From the NCBI RefSeq assembly GCF_004000905.1, contig NZ_BIMD01000001.1, forward strand, positions 62,001 through 126,000: a stretch of DNA of 64,000 nucleotides, read 5' to 3'. The notes beneath the pieces are model-generated. The model ran no database searches and had not been told where the DNA came from. It saw only the letters and a program-made list of their open reading frames with translations. This stretch comes from Paenibacillus humicus NBRC 102415 (lineage in GTDB: Bacteria > Bacillota > Bacilli > Paenibacillales > Paenibacillaceae). Below, in pieces: positions 16,934 to 25,885 of this stretch. Both the position numbers and the translations under genes were made by a program. Positions within the stretch are counted from its first letter, which is position 1. The number at the start of each line of letters is the position of its first letter.

Positions 16934-18372
16934 CGATGAGCTCAACGAAAGTGATTGTCGGCGGGACGATTGTGACGGCAAGCGATATGTACCAAGCCGA
17001 TATTCGGATCGAGAACGGCATCGTGGCGGCGATCGGCAGCCGCCTCGATGCTGCCGGAGCCGAAATCATCGATGCGGCAGGCTTGTATGTATTTCCGGGT
17101 GGAATCGATCCCCACACCCATCTGGACATGCCGTTCGGCGGCACCGTCACCGCGGACGACTTCGAGAGCGGCACGATTGCGGCCGCATTCGGAGGCACGA
17201 CGACGGTGCTCGATTTTTGCCTGACCAAACGGGGCGAACCGCTGTCCGATGCGGTGCGGACCTGGCATGCCAAAGCGGCCGGCAAAGCGGCCGTCGATTA
17301 CGGATTCCATCTCATGGTGGCGGATGCCGGAGAGCAGGCGCTGAGGGAGCTGCCGGAAATTATCGGGAGGGAAGGCATTACCTCTCTCAAGGTGTTCATG
17401 GCCTACAAGGACGTCTTTCAGGTGGATGACGGAACGATGTTCCGGACGCTGCAGCTTGCCAGGGAGGAAGGAGCGCTCGTCATGGTCCATGCCGAGAACG
17501 GGGACGTCATCGACTTTCTCGTCGAGCAGGCGCTGGCGCGGGGCGACACCGATCCGATCCATCATGCCCTTACCCGTCCTCCCGAGCTGGAAGGAGAGGC
17601 GACCGGGCGGGCCGCGGAGCTGGCGGGGCTGGCGGGAGCTCCCCTCTATGTCGTCCACGTCACCTGCGCGCAGGCGGTTCAACGCATCGGGGAGGCCAGG
17701 GCGAGGGGACTGGCGGTATACGGCGAGACCTGCCCCCAGTATTTGACTCTGGACATCTCCAGCCTGGAAAAGCCGGATTTCGAAGGAGCCAAATATGTTT
17801 GGTCTCCGCCGCTGCGGGAACGGGAGCATCAGCAGGTTTTGTGGGACGCCTTGTCCAGCGGAACGCTGCAGACAGTCGGGTCGGATCAATGCTCCTTTCA
17901 TTTCAAAGGACAAAAGGAGCTGGGACGCGGCGATTTCTCCAAAATACCGAACGGCGGCCCTACGATCGAGGACCGGTTCACTCTTCTCTATTCCGAGGGC
18001 GTGGAGAAGGGGCGAATCACGATCCATCAGTTCGTCGACCTCGTATCGACGGCAAGCGCCAAGCTGTTCGGGCTGTTTCCGCGCAAAGGCACGATAGCGG
18101 TAGGGAGCGATGCCGATCTCGTCCTGTTCGACCCGTCCGCCAAACGGATTTTATCGGCGGATTCCCATCATCTTAAAGTCGATTACAGCGCCTTTGAAGG
18201 GATGGAGGCGACGGGGAAGCCGGTATCGGTGCTTCTGCGCGGACAGTTCGTCGTTCGCGACGGCGAGTTCGTCGGTCAAGCCGGCTGCGGAAGGTACGTG
18301 CCGAGAGCCAGATTCGGTGCAAGGACGCCGATATCCGTACCGGAAGCTTCTGCGGGGGGGAGGGGGGGATGA
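16930..18372 (+). CDS. hydA: Dihydropyrimidinase / D-hydantoinase
   Basis: 480 residues, the normal length. The binuclear metal site of the cyclic amidohydrolases is complete: H62 and H64 (GGIDPHTHLD), carboxylated K154 (LKVFMAYK), H187 (MVHAENGD), H243 (VVHVTCA) and D319 (GSDQCSF). It opens dihydrouracil/dihydrothymine to the N-carbamoyl-beta-amino acid. Translationally coupled to preA upstream and to a small ORF downstream, both by ATGA overlaps. Confidence 0.93.
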   Translation: MTMSSTKVIVGGTIVTASDMYQADIRIENGIVAAIGSRLDAAGAEIIDAAGLYVFPGGIDPHTHLDMPFGGTVTADDFESGTIAAAFGGTTTVLDFCLTKRGEPLSDAVRTWHAKAAGKAAVDYGFHLMVADAGEQALRELPEIIGREGITSLKVFMAYKDVFQVDDGTMFRTLQLAREEGALVMVHAENGDVIDFLVEQALARGDTDPIHHALTRPPELEGEATGRAAELAGLAGAPLYVVHVTCAQAVQRIGEARARGLAVYGETCPQYLTLDISSLEKPDFEGAKYVWSPPLREREHQQVLWDALSSGTLQTVGSDQCSFHFKGQKELGRGDFSKIPNGGPTIEDRFTLLYSEGVEKGRITIHQFVDLVSTASAKLFGLFPRKGTIAVGSDADLVLFDPSAKRILSADSHHLKVDYSAFEGMEATGKPVSVLLRGQFVVRDGEFVGQAGCGRYVPRARFGARTPISVPEASAGGRGG

Positions 18373-18608
18373 GCGCCTGCGAATCCGCATGGGAAGAGAA
18401 GCGGCTGCTGGACCGGCTGCTGGAGGAAGAGCGGAGCATCCTGGACGTACGAGAGGATTTGGACGGAACTGTCGTCCGCTTCTCCGCTCCGGTCGCCGGT
18501 TCCGGCCGGCATGCTTCTTCCCCTTGCCTCATCCGGCTGCAATCGGCCGATGCCCGCAAATACGTCGCCAATCTGGTCATCCTTCAGATTCATGCGGCGG
18601 AGTTATAG
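18369..18608 (+). CDS. Small uncharacterised protein coupled to hydA
   Basis: 79 residues starting at an ATG that overlaps the hydA stop (ATGA), the same coupling used throughout this operon. The N-terminal half is rich in Glu/Arg/Leu and looks helical (EKRLLDRLLEEERSILDV); the C-terminal half is mixed. I recognise no domain. A terminator follows ~120 bases later. It is the last gene of the operon, or less likely a chance frame. Its role could be accessory to the pyrimidine enzymes. Confidence 0.5.
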   Translation: MSACESAWEEKRLLDRLLEEERSILDVREDLDGTVVRFSAPVAGSGRHASSPCLIRLQSADARKYVANLVILQIHAAEL

Positions 18609-18653
18609 GCGGCTGGGGACGATCGAATCGATAGGAGAAATGTGCAGGCTGCC

Positions 18654-18669
18654 GCAGCTTGCAAGCTGC
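18654..18669. repeat. 16-bp perfect palindrome
   Basis: GCAGCTTGCAAGCTGC in the untranslated region after the pyrimidine operon; no function evident. Confidence 0.5.
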
Positions 18670-18729
18670 ATCGGCCAGACCGGGGAGTGCAATCCGAAAT
18701 TCGAAATGAGAGAAGATGGAAAAACCGAG

Positions 18730-18759
18730 AAGCCTGCCGAATAATCGGCAGGCTTTTTA
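18730..18759 (+). terminator. Intrinsic terminator of the pyrimidine operon
   Basis: An 11-bp stem (18730-18740 with 18745-18755, loop ATAA) is followed by TTTTTAT. Confidence 0.9.
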
Positions 18760-18785
18760 TGGCATTCTAGGGATAGGAAACCGGT

Positions 18786-18836
18786 TGAACAAATGCTTAT
18801 CTACCGTTTTACAATTGTTCAGAGCGGTGATATGAT
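18786..18836 (+). promoter_or_regulatory. deoC promoter with inverted-repeat operator
   Basis: TTTACA (18808-18813), 17 bases, TATGAT (18831-18836) is a strong sigma-A promoter. TGAACAA (18786-18792) and TTGTTCA (18815-18821) form an inverted repeat spanning the -35. They fit a DeoR-type repressor site, but no deoR gene is present in the window. Confidence 0.65.
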
Positions 18837-18871
18837 GAAGGCAGCATGCATAATTAGGGGATGATGAGCAC

Positions 18872-19546
18872 ATGGAGCATAAGCAATTGGCAGGCATGAT
18901 CGACCACACGCTGCTTCGCGCGGACGCGGTCAAGGAAGAGATCCTCAAGCTGACGGAGGAGGCGAAGCAATACGGCTTCGCTTCGGTCTGCGTGAACCCG
19001 GCATGGGTAGAGCTTGCGGCGGCGCAGCTTGGCGGAACGGACGTGAAGGTATGCACGGTGATCGGCTTCCCGCTCGGGGCGTCGACAAAAGAGGCGAAGG
19101 CTTTTGAAACGACGGACGCAATCGCCAACGGCGCCGGAGAAATCGACATGGTCGTCAATGTCGGCGCTCTCAAAGGCGGAGACGACGCGCTTGTCGAGGC
19201 CGACATCCGCGCTGTCGTCGAGGCGGCTGCGGGCAAAGCTGTTGTCAAGGTCATTATCGAGACCTGCCTGCTGACGGATGAGGAGAAAGTCCGCGCCTGC
19301 GAGGCTGCCGTGCGCGCCGGAGCCGACTTCGTGAAGACGTCTACAGGCTTCTCTACGGGCGGCGCCACTCCGGAGGACGTGGCGCTGATGCGCCGCACGG
19401 TCGGTCCGGACCTGGGCGTCAAGGCATCGGGCGGCGTCCGCAGCCTCGAGGACATGCAGCGGATGGTGTCCGCAGGCGCGACCCGAATCGGAGCAAGCTC
19501 CGGCGTCAAGATCATGCAGGGCGGCCAATCCACCGCTGCTTACTGA
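18872..19546 (+). CDS. deoC: Deoxyribose-phosphate aldolase
   Basis: 224 residues of the DeoC class I aldolase family. It cleaves 2-deoxyribose-5-phosphate to glyceraldehyde-3-phosphate and acetaldehyde. The Schiff-base lysine is K155 in FVKTSTGF. The supporting Asp ([10 protein letters not shown]) and Lys ([10 protein letters not shown]) are also in place. The gene has its own promoter and is followed by an intrinsic hairpin, so it can be expressed more strongly than the downstream deo genes. Confidence 0.95.
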   Translation: MEHKQLAGMIDHTLLRADAVKEEILKLTEEAKQYGFASVCVNPAWVELAAAQLGGTDVKVCTVIGFPLGASTKEAKAFETTDAIANGAGEIDMVVNVGALKGGDDALVEADIRAVVEAAAGKAVVKVIIETCLLTDEEKVRACEAAVRAGADFVKTSTGFSTGGATPEDVALMRRTVGPDLGVKASGGVRSLEDMQRMVSAGATRIGASSGVKIMQGGQSTAAY

Positions 19547-19575
19547 GGAGCTCGATCCGAAGCAAGGCTTCCATG

Positions 19576-19611
19576 AAGCCGGAAGAACCGGAAGGTTTTT
19601 CCGGCTTTTGA
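19576..19611 (+). terminator. Intrinsic terminator after deoC
   Basis: A 9-bp stem (19576-19584 with 19599-19607) is followed by TTGATTTT. It probably attenuates read-through into deoB. Confidence 0.75.
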
Positions 19612-19778
19612 TTTTGCGCGCGCAGCGGCTTCGCGCCGGCATTTGCCGCGAAGCCTGCCTCGGGCTATGATGGAAGAAGCGGCTCCCGAGACGCGGCGTC
19701 TGCCGGCCATTCTACCGGCCCAACAGCATCCGGTTCGATCGTCCGCTTACTTATGGAATTCAGAAAGGAAGGGCCCAA

Positions 19779-20960
19779 ATGCAGCCATTCAAACGCATTC
19801 ATGTCATCGTCATGGACTCCGTCGGCATCGGAGAAGCTCCGGATTCAGCCGATTTCGGAGATCATGGCGTCAACACTTTGGGACATATAGCCGATCATAT
19901 GGGCGGGCTCTCGATGCCCAACATGGAGAAGCTGGGGTTGTCCAACATCGCTCCGATTCTCGGAGTCGAGCCGGCGACGGCTCCGCAGGCCTATTACGGC
20001 CTCATGCAGGAAGCCTCCAGCGGCAAGGACACGATGACGGGCCACTGGGAGATGATGGGGCTGCGCATCGATACGCCTTTCCGCGTATTCGAGCATGGAT
20101 TCCCGCAGGAGCTGATCCAGCGGATCGAGGAGCATACCGGCCGCAAGGTCATCGGCAACAAGCCGGCCAGCGGAACGGAAATCATCGACGAGCTGGGCGA
20201 GGAGCATATGCGCACCGGAGCGTTGATCGTGTATACATCGGCTGACTCGGTGCTGCAGATCGCTGCGCACGAGGAGATCGTGCCGCTGAAGGAGCTGTAC
20301 GACATCTGCGAATTCTGCCGCGAAATCACGCTCGAGGACCCATATATGCTCGGACGGATCATCGCCCGCCCGTTCATCGGCGAGCCGGGGACGTTCAAGA
20401 GAACGGCCGGACGGCATGATTATGCCCTCAAGCCGTTCCAGCCGACCGTCATGAATACTCTCCAGGAGGCCGGGCTTGACGTTGTCGCAATCGGCAAGAT
20501 TTCCGATATATTCGACGGCGAAGGCGTAACCCGCTCTATCCGCACCGCGAGCAATATGGAAGGGATGGACAGGCTGGCCGAAGTATGCGGCGAGGATTTC
20601 ACCGGCATGAGCTTCCTCAACCTGGTCGATTTCGATGCCCTGTACGGGCACAGGCGCGACCCGCAGGGGTATGGAGAGGCTCTGCAGGAGTACGATGCGC
20701 GCCTGCCTGAAGTGATCGGGAAGCTTGGCGAGGACGATCTGCTTGTCATTACGGCGGATCACGGGAATGATCCGACCTATATCGGCACCGACCATACGCG
20801 CGAATACGTGCCGCTGCTGGTCTATTCCCCGCGTTTCCAAGGCCGCGTCAGCGCTCTGCCGCTCAGGACGACTTTTGCTGACGTAGGGGCTACGATCGCC
20901 GACAACTTCAAGGTGAAGGCTCCCGAGCACGGCCATAGCTTCCTGGGGGAGCTGCAGTAG
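19779..20960 (+). CDS. deoB: Phosphopentomutase
   Basis: 393 residues of the alkaline-phosphatase-like DeoB family, interconverting (deoxy)ribose-1-phosphate and -5-phosphate. The N-terminal metal site is [12 protein letters not shown], the phospho-Thr nucleophile lies in [14 protein letters not shown], and the C-terminal metal ligands are in [10 protein letters not shown] and [11 protein letters not shown]. It links the phosphorylases downstream with the aldolase upstream. GAAAGGAAG is the ribosome site. Confidence 0.95.
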   Translation: MQPFKRIHVIVMDSVGIGEAPDSADFGDHGVNTLGHIADHMGGLSMPNMEKLGLSNIAPILGVEPATAPQAYYGLMQEASSGKDTMTGHWEMMGLRIDTPFRVFEHGFPQELIQRIEEHTGRKVIGNKPASGTEIIDELGEEHMRTGALIVYTSADSVLQIAAHEEIVPLKELYDICEFCREITLEDPYMLGRIIARPFIGEPGTFKRTAGRHDYALKPFQPTVMNTLQEAGLDVVAIGKISDIFDGEGVTRSIRTASNMEGMDRLAEVCGEDFTGMSFLNLVDFDALYGHRRDPQGYGEALQEYDARLPEVIGKLGEDDLLVITADHGNDPTYIGTDHTREYVPLLVYSPRFQGRVSALPLRTTFADVGATIADNFKVKAPEHGHSFLGELQ

Positions 20961-21008
20961 CTCTCCCGCTTCCGTTTTTCAGACCGACAATGCAAAGGAG
21001 AAATGAGC

Positions 21009-21725
21009 ATGAGCGTACATATCGGAGCCAAGGAAGGCCAGATCGCGGAGACGGTGCTTCTGCCCGGAGACCCGCTGAGAGCCAAATATATCGCTGAAAC
21101 GTATTTGTCCGAGGTGGAGCTTTACAATGAAGTCCGCGGAATGCTGGGCTATACGGGCATGTACAAAGGACAGCGCGTCTCCGTGCAGGGCTCGGGCATG
21201 GGGCTGCCGTCCATCAGCATCTACGCCCAGGAGCTGATCCGCAGCTACGGCGTCAAGAACCTGATCCGGGTCGGCACCTGCGGAGCGATGCAGCAGCATG
21301 TCCGGGTGAGGGACGTCATCCTTGCTCAAGCGTCATGCACCGACTCCAGCATGAACCGCCATCAATTCCTCGGCTACGACTATGCCCCGATAGCTGACTT
21401 CCAGTTGCTCAGAAAAGCGTACGAGCTGGCATCGGCAGCCGGCATGAAAGTCCATGTCGGCAACATCTTCAGCACCGATGTCTTCTACAAGGAAGACACC
21501 TCCGCGGTTCAGCGCCTGATGGATCATGGCGTGCTCGGAGTGGAGATGGAGACGACGGCGCTGTACACGATCGCCGCTCGCCATGGCGTCAAGGCGCTTA
21601 CCGTCCTTACGGTCAGCGACCATCTGCTTACCGGAGAGGAAACGACGGCAGAAGAGCGCCAATCGACCTTCAACGACATGATGGCGGCCGCTCTCGATAC
21701 CGCCGTGTCGATCGATCCGAAGTAG
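21009..21725 (+). CDS. deoD: Purine-nucleoside phosphorylase, DeoD type
   Basis: 238 residues, hexameric PNP family. The phosphate-binding GDPLRAK, the VGTCGAMQ nucleoside loop, the EMETTALYT segment and the catalytic Asp in VSDH are present. It phosphorolyses purine (deoxy)nucleosides. I chose the second ATG (21009), 8 bases after AAGGAG; it matches the usual [11 protein letters not shown]-terminus of Bacillus DeoD. Confidence 0.94.
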   Translation: MSVHIGAKEGQIAETVLLPGDPLRAKYIAETYLSEVELYNEVRGMLGYTGMYKGQRVSVQGSGMGLPSISIYAQELIRSYGVKNLIRVGTCGAMQQHVRVRDVILAQASCTDSSMNRHQFLGYDYAPIADFQLLRKAYELASAAGMKVHVGNIFSTDVFYKEDTSAVQRLMDHGVLGVEMETTALYTIAARHGVKALTVLTVSDHLLTGEETTAEERQSTFNDMMAAALDTAVSIDPK

Positions 21726-21894
21726 CTGCCGGGCCGCATCATTGATGCCGTTAAATTTCGACAGAAGCTTCCGGATTCCGGCAAATCGATTAACGTCATT
21801 AAAAATGGGCGGATAGGCTCTGTAGGGGCATGGGATGAGAATTAATCGTATATATCATTTACGACATTAACTATTGAAGGGATGGTCTTCGTTC

Positions 21895-23196
21895 ATGAGA
21901 ATGGTGGACTTGATCGAGAAAAAGCGCGACGGGCATGAATTGAGCGAAGAGGAAATCGCCTTCATCATCCAAGGCTATACGAACGGGGATATACCCGATT
22001 ATCAGATCAGCGCCTGGGCGATGGCGATCTTCTTCCGCGACATGTCCAGACGCGAGAGGGCGGATCTGACGATGGCGATGGTCCGTTCCGGCGATTCCAT
22101 CGACCTGTCGGATATCGAGGGCATCAAGGTCGACAAGCATTCGACGGGAGGCGTCGGCGATACGACGACGCTCGTACTTGCTCCTCTCGTTGCCGCTGCC
22201 GGCGTGCCGGTGGCGAAGATGTCCGGACGCGGCCTCGGCCATACGGGCGGCACGATCGACAAGCTCGAGGCGGTGGAAGGCTTCCATGTGGAGCTGACCA
22301 AGGAGGACTTCACCCGTCTCGTCAACGAGCATGGCATCGCCATCATCGGCCAGAGCGGCAATCTGACGCCGGCCGACAAGAAGCTGTACGCTCTCAGGGA
22401 CGTCACGGCTACGGTCGATTCCATCCCGTTGATCGCGAGCTCCATCATGAGCAAGAAGATCGCGGCCGGAGCCGATGCGATCGTCCTCGACGTGAAGACC
22501 GGCGCCGGCGCATTCATGAAGGATGAGCAGGATGCGAGGGAGCTGGCGGAGGCGATGGTCGCCATCGGCAACGAAGTCGGCCGCAAGACGATGGCCGTCA
22601 TCTCCGACATGAGCCAGCCGCTCGGCCTTGCGATCGGCAACGCGCTTGAAGTGAAGGAAGCGATCGATACGCTGCGAGGCGAAGGACCGGCCGATCTGCT
22701 GGACCTGTGCCTCGCTCTCGGACGCCAGATGGTCTATCTCGGCGGCAAGGCGGCATCGCTCGAGGAAGCGGAGGACAAGCTGCGCGCTCTTATCGCGAGC
22801 GGCGCGGCGCTTGACAAGTTCAAGGAGTTCATTGCCAACCAAGGCGGAAATCCTGCCGTCGCCGACAATCCGGAGCTTCTGCCGCAGGCGCCGTACCGCA
22901 TCGAGCTGCCGTCCAAGGAGGACGGATTTGTCGCCGAAATTACGGCTGACGCCGTCGGCACGGCCGCGATGATTCTCGGAGCCGGCCGCGCGACGAAGGA
23001 ATCCGAAATCGATCTGTCGGTGGGCCTCGTGCTGAACAAAAAAGTGGGCGACGCCGTCAACGCGGGAGACTCCCTCGTTACGATCCATGCTTCCAGCGAG
23101 GACGTCGCAGAGGTCAAGGAGCGCCTGTACAAAGCGATTCGCGTTGCGGGCAGCGCCAAGGCGCCTGTGCTGGTCCGGGGAATCGTAACCGAATAA
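21895..23196 (+). CDS. pdp: Pyrimidine-nucleoside phosphorylase
   Basis: 433 residues, as in Bacillus Pdp. The glycosyltransferase-family signature [32 protein letters not shown] and the phosphate-site [11 protein letters not shown] are intact. It splits uridine, deoxyuridine and thymidine to the free base and (deoxy)ribose-1-phosphate. The start matches the family N-terminus MRMVDLI; the upstream in-frame TTG (21874) is unlikely. Free uracil/thymine produced here is the substrate for PreAT. Confidence 0.94.
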   Translation: MRMVDLIEKKRDGHELSEEEIAFIIQGYTNGDIPDYQISAWAMAIFFRDMSRRERADLTMAMVRSGDSIDLSDIEGIKVDKHSTGGVGDTTTLVLAPLVAAAGVPVAKMSGRGLGHTGGTIDKLEAVEGFHVELTKEDFTRLVNEHGIAIIGQSGNLTPADKKLYALRDVTATVDSIPLIASSIMSKKIAAGADAIVLDVKTGAGAFMKDEQDARELAEAMVAIGNEVGRKTMAVISDMSQPLGLAIGNALEVKEAIDTLRGEGPADLLDLCLALGRQMVYLGGKAASLEEAEDKLRALIASGAALDKFKEFIANQGGNPAVADNPELLPQAPYRIELPSKEDGFVAEITADAVGTAAMILGAGRATKESEIDLSVGLVLNKKVGDAVNAGDSLVTIHASSEDVAEVKERLYKAIRVAGSAKAPVLVRGIVTE

Positions 23197-23342
23197 GCGA
23201 TTCAGGATTCATGCCGCCGGCTGCGCCGACAAGCCGCGGCCGTCATGTCCCTTTCGATCAGCCTGCATGGACGGCTGGCCGGAAGGGACTTTTCCGTGCT
23301 GCGCTGCAGCCGCCTTGGACGGCGGTCCGGCCAAGCAAAATA

Positions 23343-23351
23343 TGGTACAAT
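23343..23351 (+). promoter_or_regulatory. Extended -10 promoter element upstream of the M42 peptidase
   Basis: TGG-TACAAT fits an extended -10; no good -35 is visible at normal spacing. Confidence 0.4.
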
Positions 23352-23400
23352 GTCGAAGGATTCAGGATGATGAAGCTTAGTTGGAGAGGGGAATGTCGGA

Positions 23401-24447
23401 ATGGCTGTTCTGAAGGATAAGCTCGATCGAGCGTACATTCTTGATTTTTTGCAAAAGCTTCTGGAGACGCCCAGCCCGAGCGGCTTCTGCATGAATATTA
23501 TGTCGCTGGTCCAGCGGGAGGCGGAGCGTCTCGGCTACAAGATGGAATTGACGCCTAAAGGGAACGGCATCTTGACCGTTCAGGGAACGGGAAGCAAGGC
23601 TCCGCTGCTGCTGTCCGCCCATGTCGATACGCTTGGCGCGATGGTCCGCTCCGTCAAGGGCAACGGCATGCTCCGCATGACGCCGATCGGCGGTTATGCG
23701 ATGCATACGGTCGAAGGGGAGTATTGCCAGGTGCATACCCGCAGCGGCCGGGTGTACGAGGGCACCGTGCTGTCGACGGCGACGTCCGTGCATGTGTATC
23801 CGGATGCCCGCAGCCAGAAGCGCGAAGAGGCGACGATGGAGGTCAGGCTCGACGAGTCGGTGTTCAGCAAGGAGGACACGCTTGCGCTCGGAATCGCGCC
23901 GGGCGACTTCGTCTCGTGGGATCCGCGCGTGCGCATCTTCGACAACGGCTGGGTCAAGTCCCGCCATCTGGACGACAAGGCCAGCGTCGCAGCGCTGTTC
24001 GGCATTCTCGAAGCGCTTAAGCGGGAAGGGCTCCAGCCGTCAGGAAGCGTTACCTTCCTCATTTCGACCTACGAGGAAGTCGGCCACGGAAGCGCCCATA
24101 TCCCGGCGGACATCGTCGAGATGATAGCGGTCGACATGGGCGCGCTCGGCGACGATTTGTCGGCAACGGAGCTCGACGTATCCATTTGCGCCAAGGATTC
24201 CTCCGGTCCTTACGACTACGGCATGACTTCCAGGCTGATCGAGCTCGCCCGGCGTGAGCAGCTTCCGCATGCGGTCGACATTTATCCGTTCTACGGCTCG
24301 GATGCCTCGGCCGCTCTGCGCGGCGGAGCGAACATCCGGGCGGCGCTGATCGGCCCCGGCGTCCATGCCTCCCACGGGATGGAGCGTACGCATGCGGATG
24401 CGATCCTCCATACAGGCGCGCTGCTGCTCGCCTACATGATGGAATAG
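23401..24447 (+). CDS. M42 family metallo-aminopeptidase (glutamyl/leucyl aminopeptidase-like)
   Basis: 348 residues. The di-metal site of M42 enzymes is recognisable: H in [14 protein letters not shown] in [13 protein letters not shown] in [10 protein letters not shown] in AVDMGAL, and the C-terminal H in [10 protein letters not shown]. It is predicted to be a cytosolic dodecameric aminopeptidase that trims peptides; the exact specificity is unknown. Its relation to the flanking nucleoside genes is unclear. AGGGGAATG precedes the start. Confidence 0.9.
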   Translation: MAVLKDKLDRAYILDFLQKLLETPSPSGFCMNIMSLVQREAERLGYKMELTPKGNGILTVQGTGSKAPLLLSAHVDTLGAMVRSVKGNGMLRMTPIGGYAMHTVEGEYCQVHTRSGRVYEGTVLSTATSVHVYPDARSQKREEATMEVRLDESVFSKEDTLALGIAPGDFVSWDPRVRIFDNGWVKSRHLDDKASVAALFGILEALKREGLQPSGSVTFLISTYEEVGHGSAHIPADIVEMIAVDMGALGDDLSATELDVSICAKDSSGPYDYGMTSRLIELARREQLPHAVDIYPFYGSDASAALRGGANIRAALIGPGVHASHGMERTHADAILHTGALLLAYMME

Positions 24448-24499
24448 GAAGCTGCCGTCCGGCAGCGCAGAAGGATCGATTGAAGAGGGGGAAGCCGTT

Positions 24500-25111
24500 T
24501 TGGCCCAGCTGTATTACAAATACGGGACGATGAACAGCGGCAAGTCCTTTGAGATCATCAAGGTTGCCCATAATTACGAGGAGCAGGGAAAAGCGGTCCT
24601 GATCTTCTCTCCGGCCATGGATACGCGCAGCGGAGAAGAGCAGGTCGGGTCCCGCGTCGGCTTCACGCGCAAGGCGCTCCCGGTCCGCGAAGAAACCGAC
24701 ATCTTCGAGGAGGTGCTGCGGCATCAGCCTGCGGGAGCGCCGAAGGCGATCTACTGCGTGCTCATCGACGAGGCGCAGTTTCTGAAGAAGGAGCATATCC
24801 TGCAGCTGACCCGGGTCGTGGACGAGCTGAATGTGCCGGTGATGGCATTCGGGCTCAAAAACGATTTCCGCAACCAGCTGTTCGAGGGAAGCTATTATCT
24901 GCTTGCGCAAGCAGACAAGATCGAGGAGATCAAGACGATCTGCTGGTATTGCGACCGCAAGGCGACGATGGTGATCCGCTTCCTGGACGGAGTTCCCGTG
25001 AACGAAGGGAATCAGATTCAAATCGGAGGCAACGACGACTACAAGCCCGTCTGCCGCAAATGTTATAACGCGGCTTTCTCGGCGAGCATGGAAAACGAAC
25101 CGGATAAATGA
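24500..25111 (+). CDS. tdk: Thymidine kinase (TTG start)
   Basis: 203 residues, type II thymidine kinase. The P-loop is YGTMNSGKS, the catalytic Glu lies in IDEAQFL, and a C-terminal zinc ribbon is formed by CWYC and CRKC. The N-terminus [15 protein letters not shown] is closer to the enterobacterial/lactobacillal version than to the B. subtilis type. The start is TTG, 8 bases after AGAGGGGG. It rescues thymidine and deoxyuridine that pdp would otherwise degrade. A strong terminator follows at once. Confidence 0.92.
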   Translation: MAQLYYKYGTMNSGKSFEIIKVAHNYEEQGKAVLIFSPAMDTRSGEEQVGSRVGFTRKALPVREETDIFEEVLRHQPAGAPKAIYCVLIDEAQFLKKEHILQLTRVVDELNVPVMAFGLKNDFRNQLFEGSYYLLAQADKIEEIKTICWYCDRKATMVIRFLDGVPVNEGNQIQIGGNDDYKPVCRKCYNAAFSASMENEPDK

Positions 25112-25114
25112 ATG

Positions 25115-25166
25115 AAGCCGGCCTCTTCAACGCCTGTCAAATGGCGTTGAAGAGGCCGGCTTTTGT
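25115..25166 (+). terminator. Strong intrinsic terminator after tdk
   Basis: A 20-bp perfect stem (25115-25134 with 25143-25162) is followed by TTTTG. Confidence 0.92.
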
Positions 25167-25198
25167 TTCGAGCCCGCTTTGAGCTGCCGCTTGTCTTG

Positions 25199-25327
25199 TC
25201 AGCGGCTTTTCCTTTTCGCTTTCCTGCTCAGCCAATATATCCACCCGCCGACGCCGATTACGACCGCAGCGGCGAGGATGTAGAACAACACGGCATACAT
25301 CCTGTCCTCGAATGGGGACATCATCAT
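25199..25327 (-). CDS. 42-residue single-span membrane protein
   Basis: Reading from ATG at 25327, 7 bases after GGGAGG, to a TGA gives 42 residues. There is a short acidic N-terminus (SPFEDRM), one hydrophobic helix (YAVLFYILAAAVVIGVGG), then WIYWLSRK and a Lys/Arg-rich cytoplasmic end. The ribosome site, the topology (positive-inside) and the terminator just beyond it support a real small gene. Function unknown. Confidence 0.6.
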   Translation of the reverse strand: MMMSPFEDRMYAVLFYILAAAVVIGVGGWIYWLSRKAKRKSR

Positions 25328-25543
25328 CACAATCGCCTCCCGTATATAGGTATTCTTTACCCAACTGCGGGCGATTTAAGACATGCCGCAGCAATTAGGG
25401 ACGCAAGTCCGCTTACGACCTCGCCAAGGCCATTCATTATTTTGGTGAATGCGCTTCAAGCAGGAACCCGGCTCCTCATTTCGAATATAACGTACACATG
25501 CGGTGATTCGATTTTATCCCGAGGAAAAGAAGGTCAATGCAGG

Positions 25544-25804
25544 ATGCGAGTTCATGAATTTGTGATTGCTGCCGATTTTACCCGCGAGGATCTTGCCCGG
25601 CTATCCTCGGAATCCGCCCGCTTCCGTTCGGACATCAAGCTAGAGTTCGCTCATGGGGACGGCATCAACATCGTGGACGTGAAAAGCCTGCTCGGCATGC
25701 TTCTGCTGCCGATCCGCTCCGGTACGCGCGTCATGCTGCGCGTCAAAGGGAAGGATGAGGAGGAGGCTTTCCTCCATATGCTGGAGCTGCTGGAGAAGGA
25801 ATAA
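25544..25804 (+). CDS. HPr/Crh-like protein lacking the catalytic His
   Basis: 86 residues with the HPr fold order. The region that should read G-I-H-A-R-P is replaced by ADFTREDLARL, so there is no residue equivalent to His15. The regulatory-serine segment is kept as DVKSLLGML (S48, equivalent to Ser46), followed by the usual hydrophobic and KGKDEEEAFLHMLELLEKE end. By analogy with Crh it could be phosphorylated by HPr kinase and work in carbon regulation but not sugar transport; that is inference. The start is preceded by GAAGGT. Confidence 0.7.
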   Translation: MRVHEFVIAADFTREDLARLSSESARFRSDIKLEFAHGDGINIVDVKSLLGMLLLPIRSGTRVMLRVKGKDEEEAFLHMLELLEKE

Positions 25805-25833
25805 GGAGGAAGACGGGCGGAACCGTATAAAAG

Positions 25834-25863
25834 AAAGGCCAGCCCGGAATGGGGCTGGCCTGT
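25834..25863 (-). terminator. Intrinsic terminator of the EamA gene
   Basis: A 10-bp stem (25836-25845 with 25852-25861) is followed on the minus strand by TTCTTTTAT. Confidence 0.75.
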
Positions 25864-25885
25864 TCGGCTTGGCAGCATGGCAGGC

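Noticed and set aside
25163-25543. N-terminal extension of the HPr-like protein
   Set aside because: The segment runs antisense through the 42-residue membrane gene and has no protein-like composition; the ATG at 25544 gives the HPr length.
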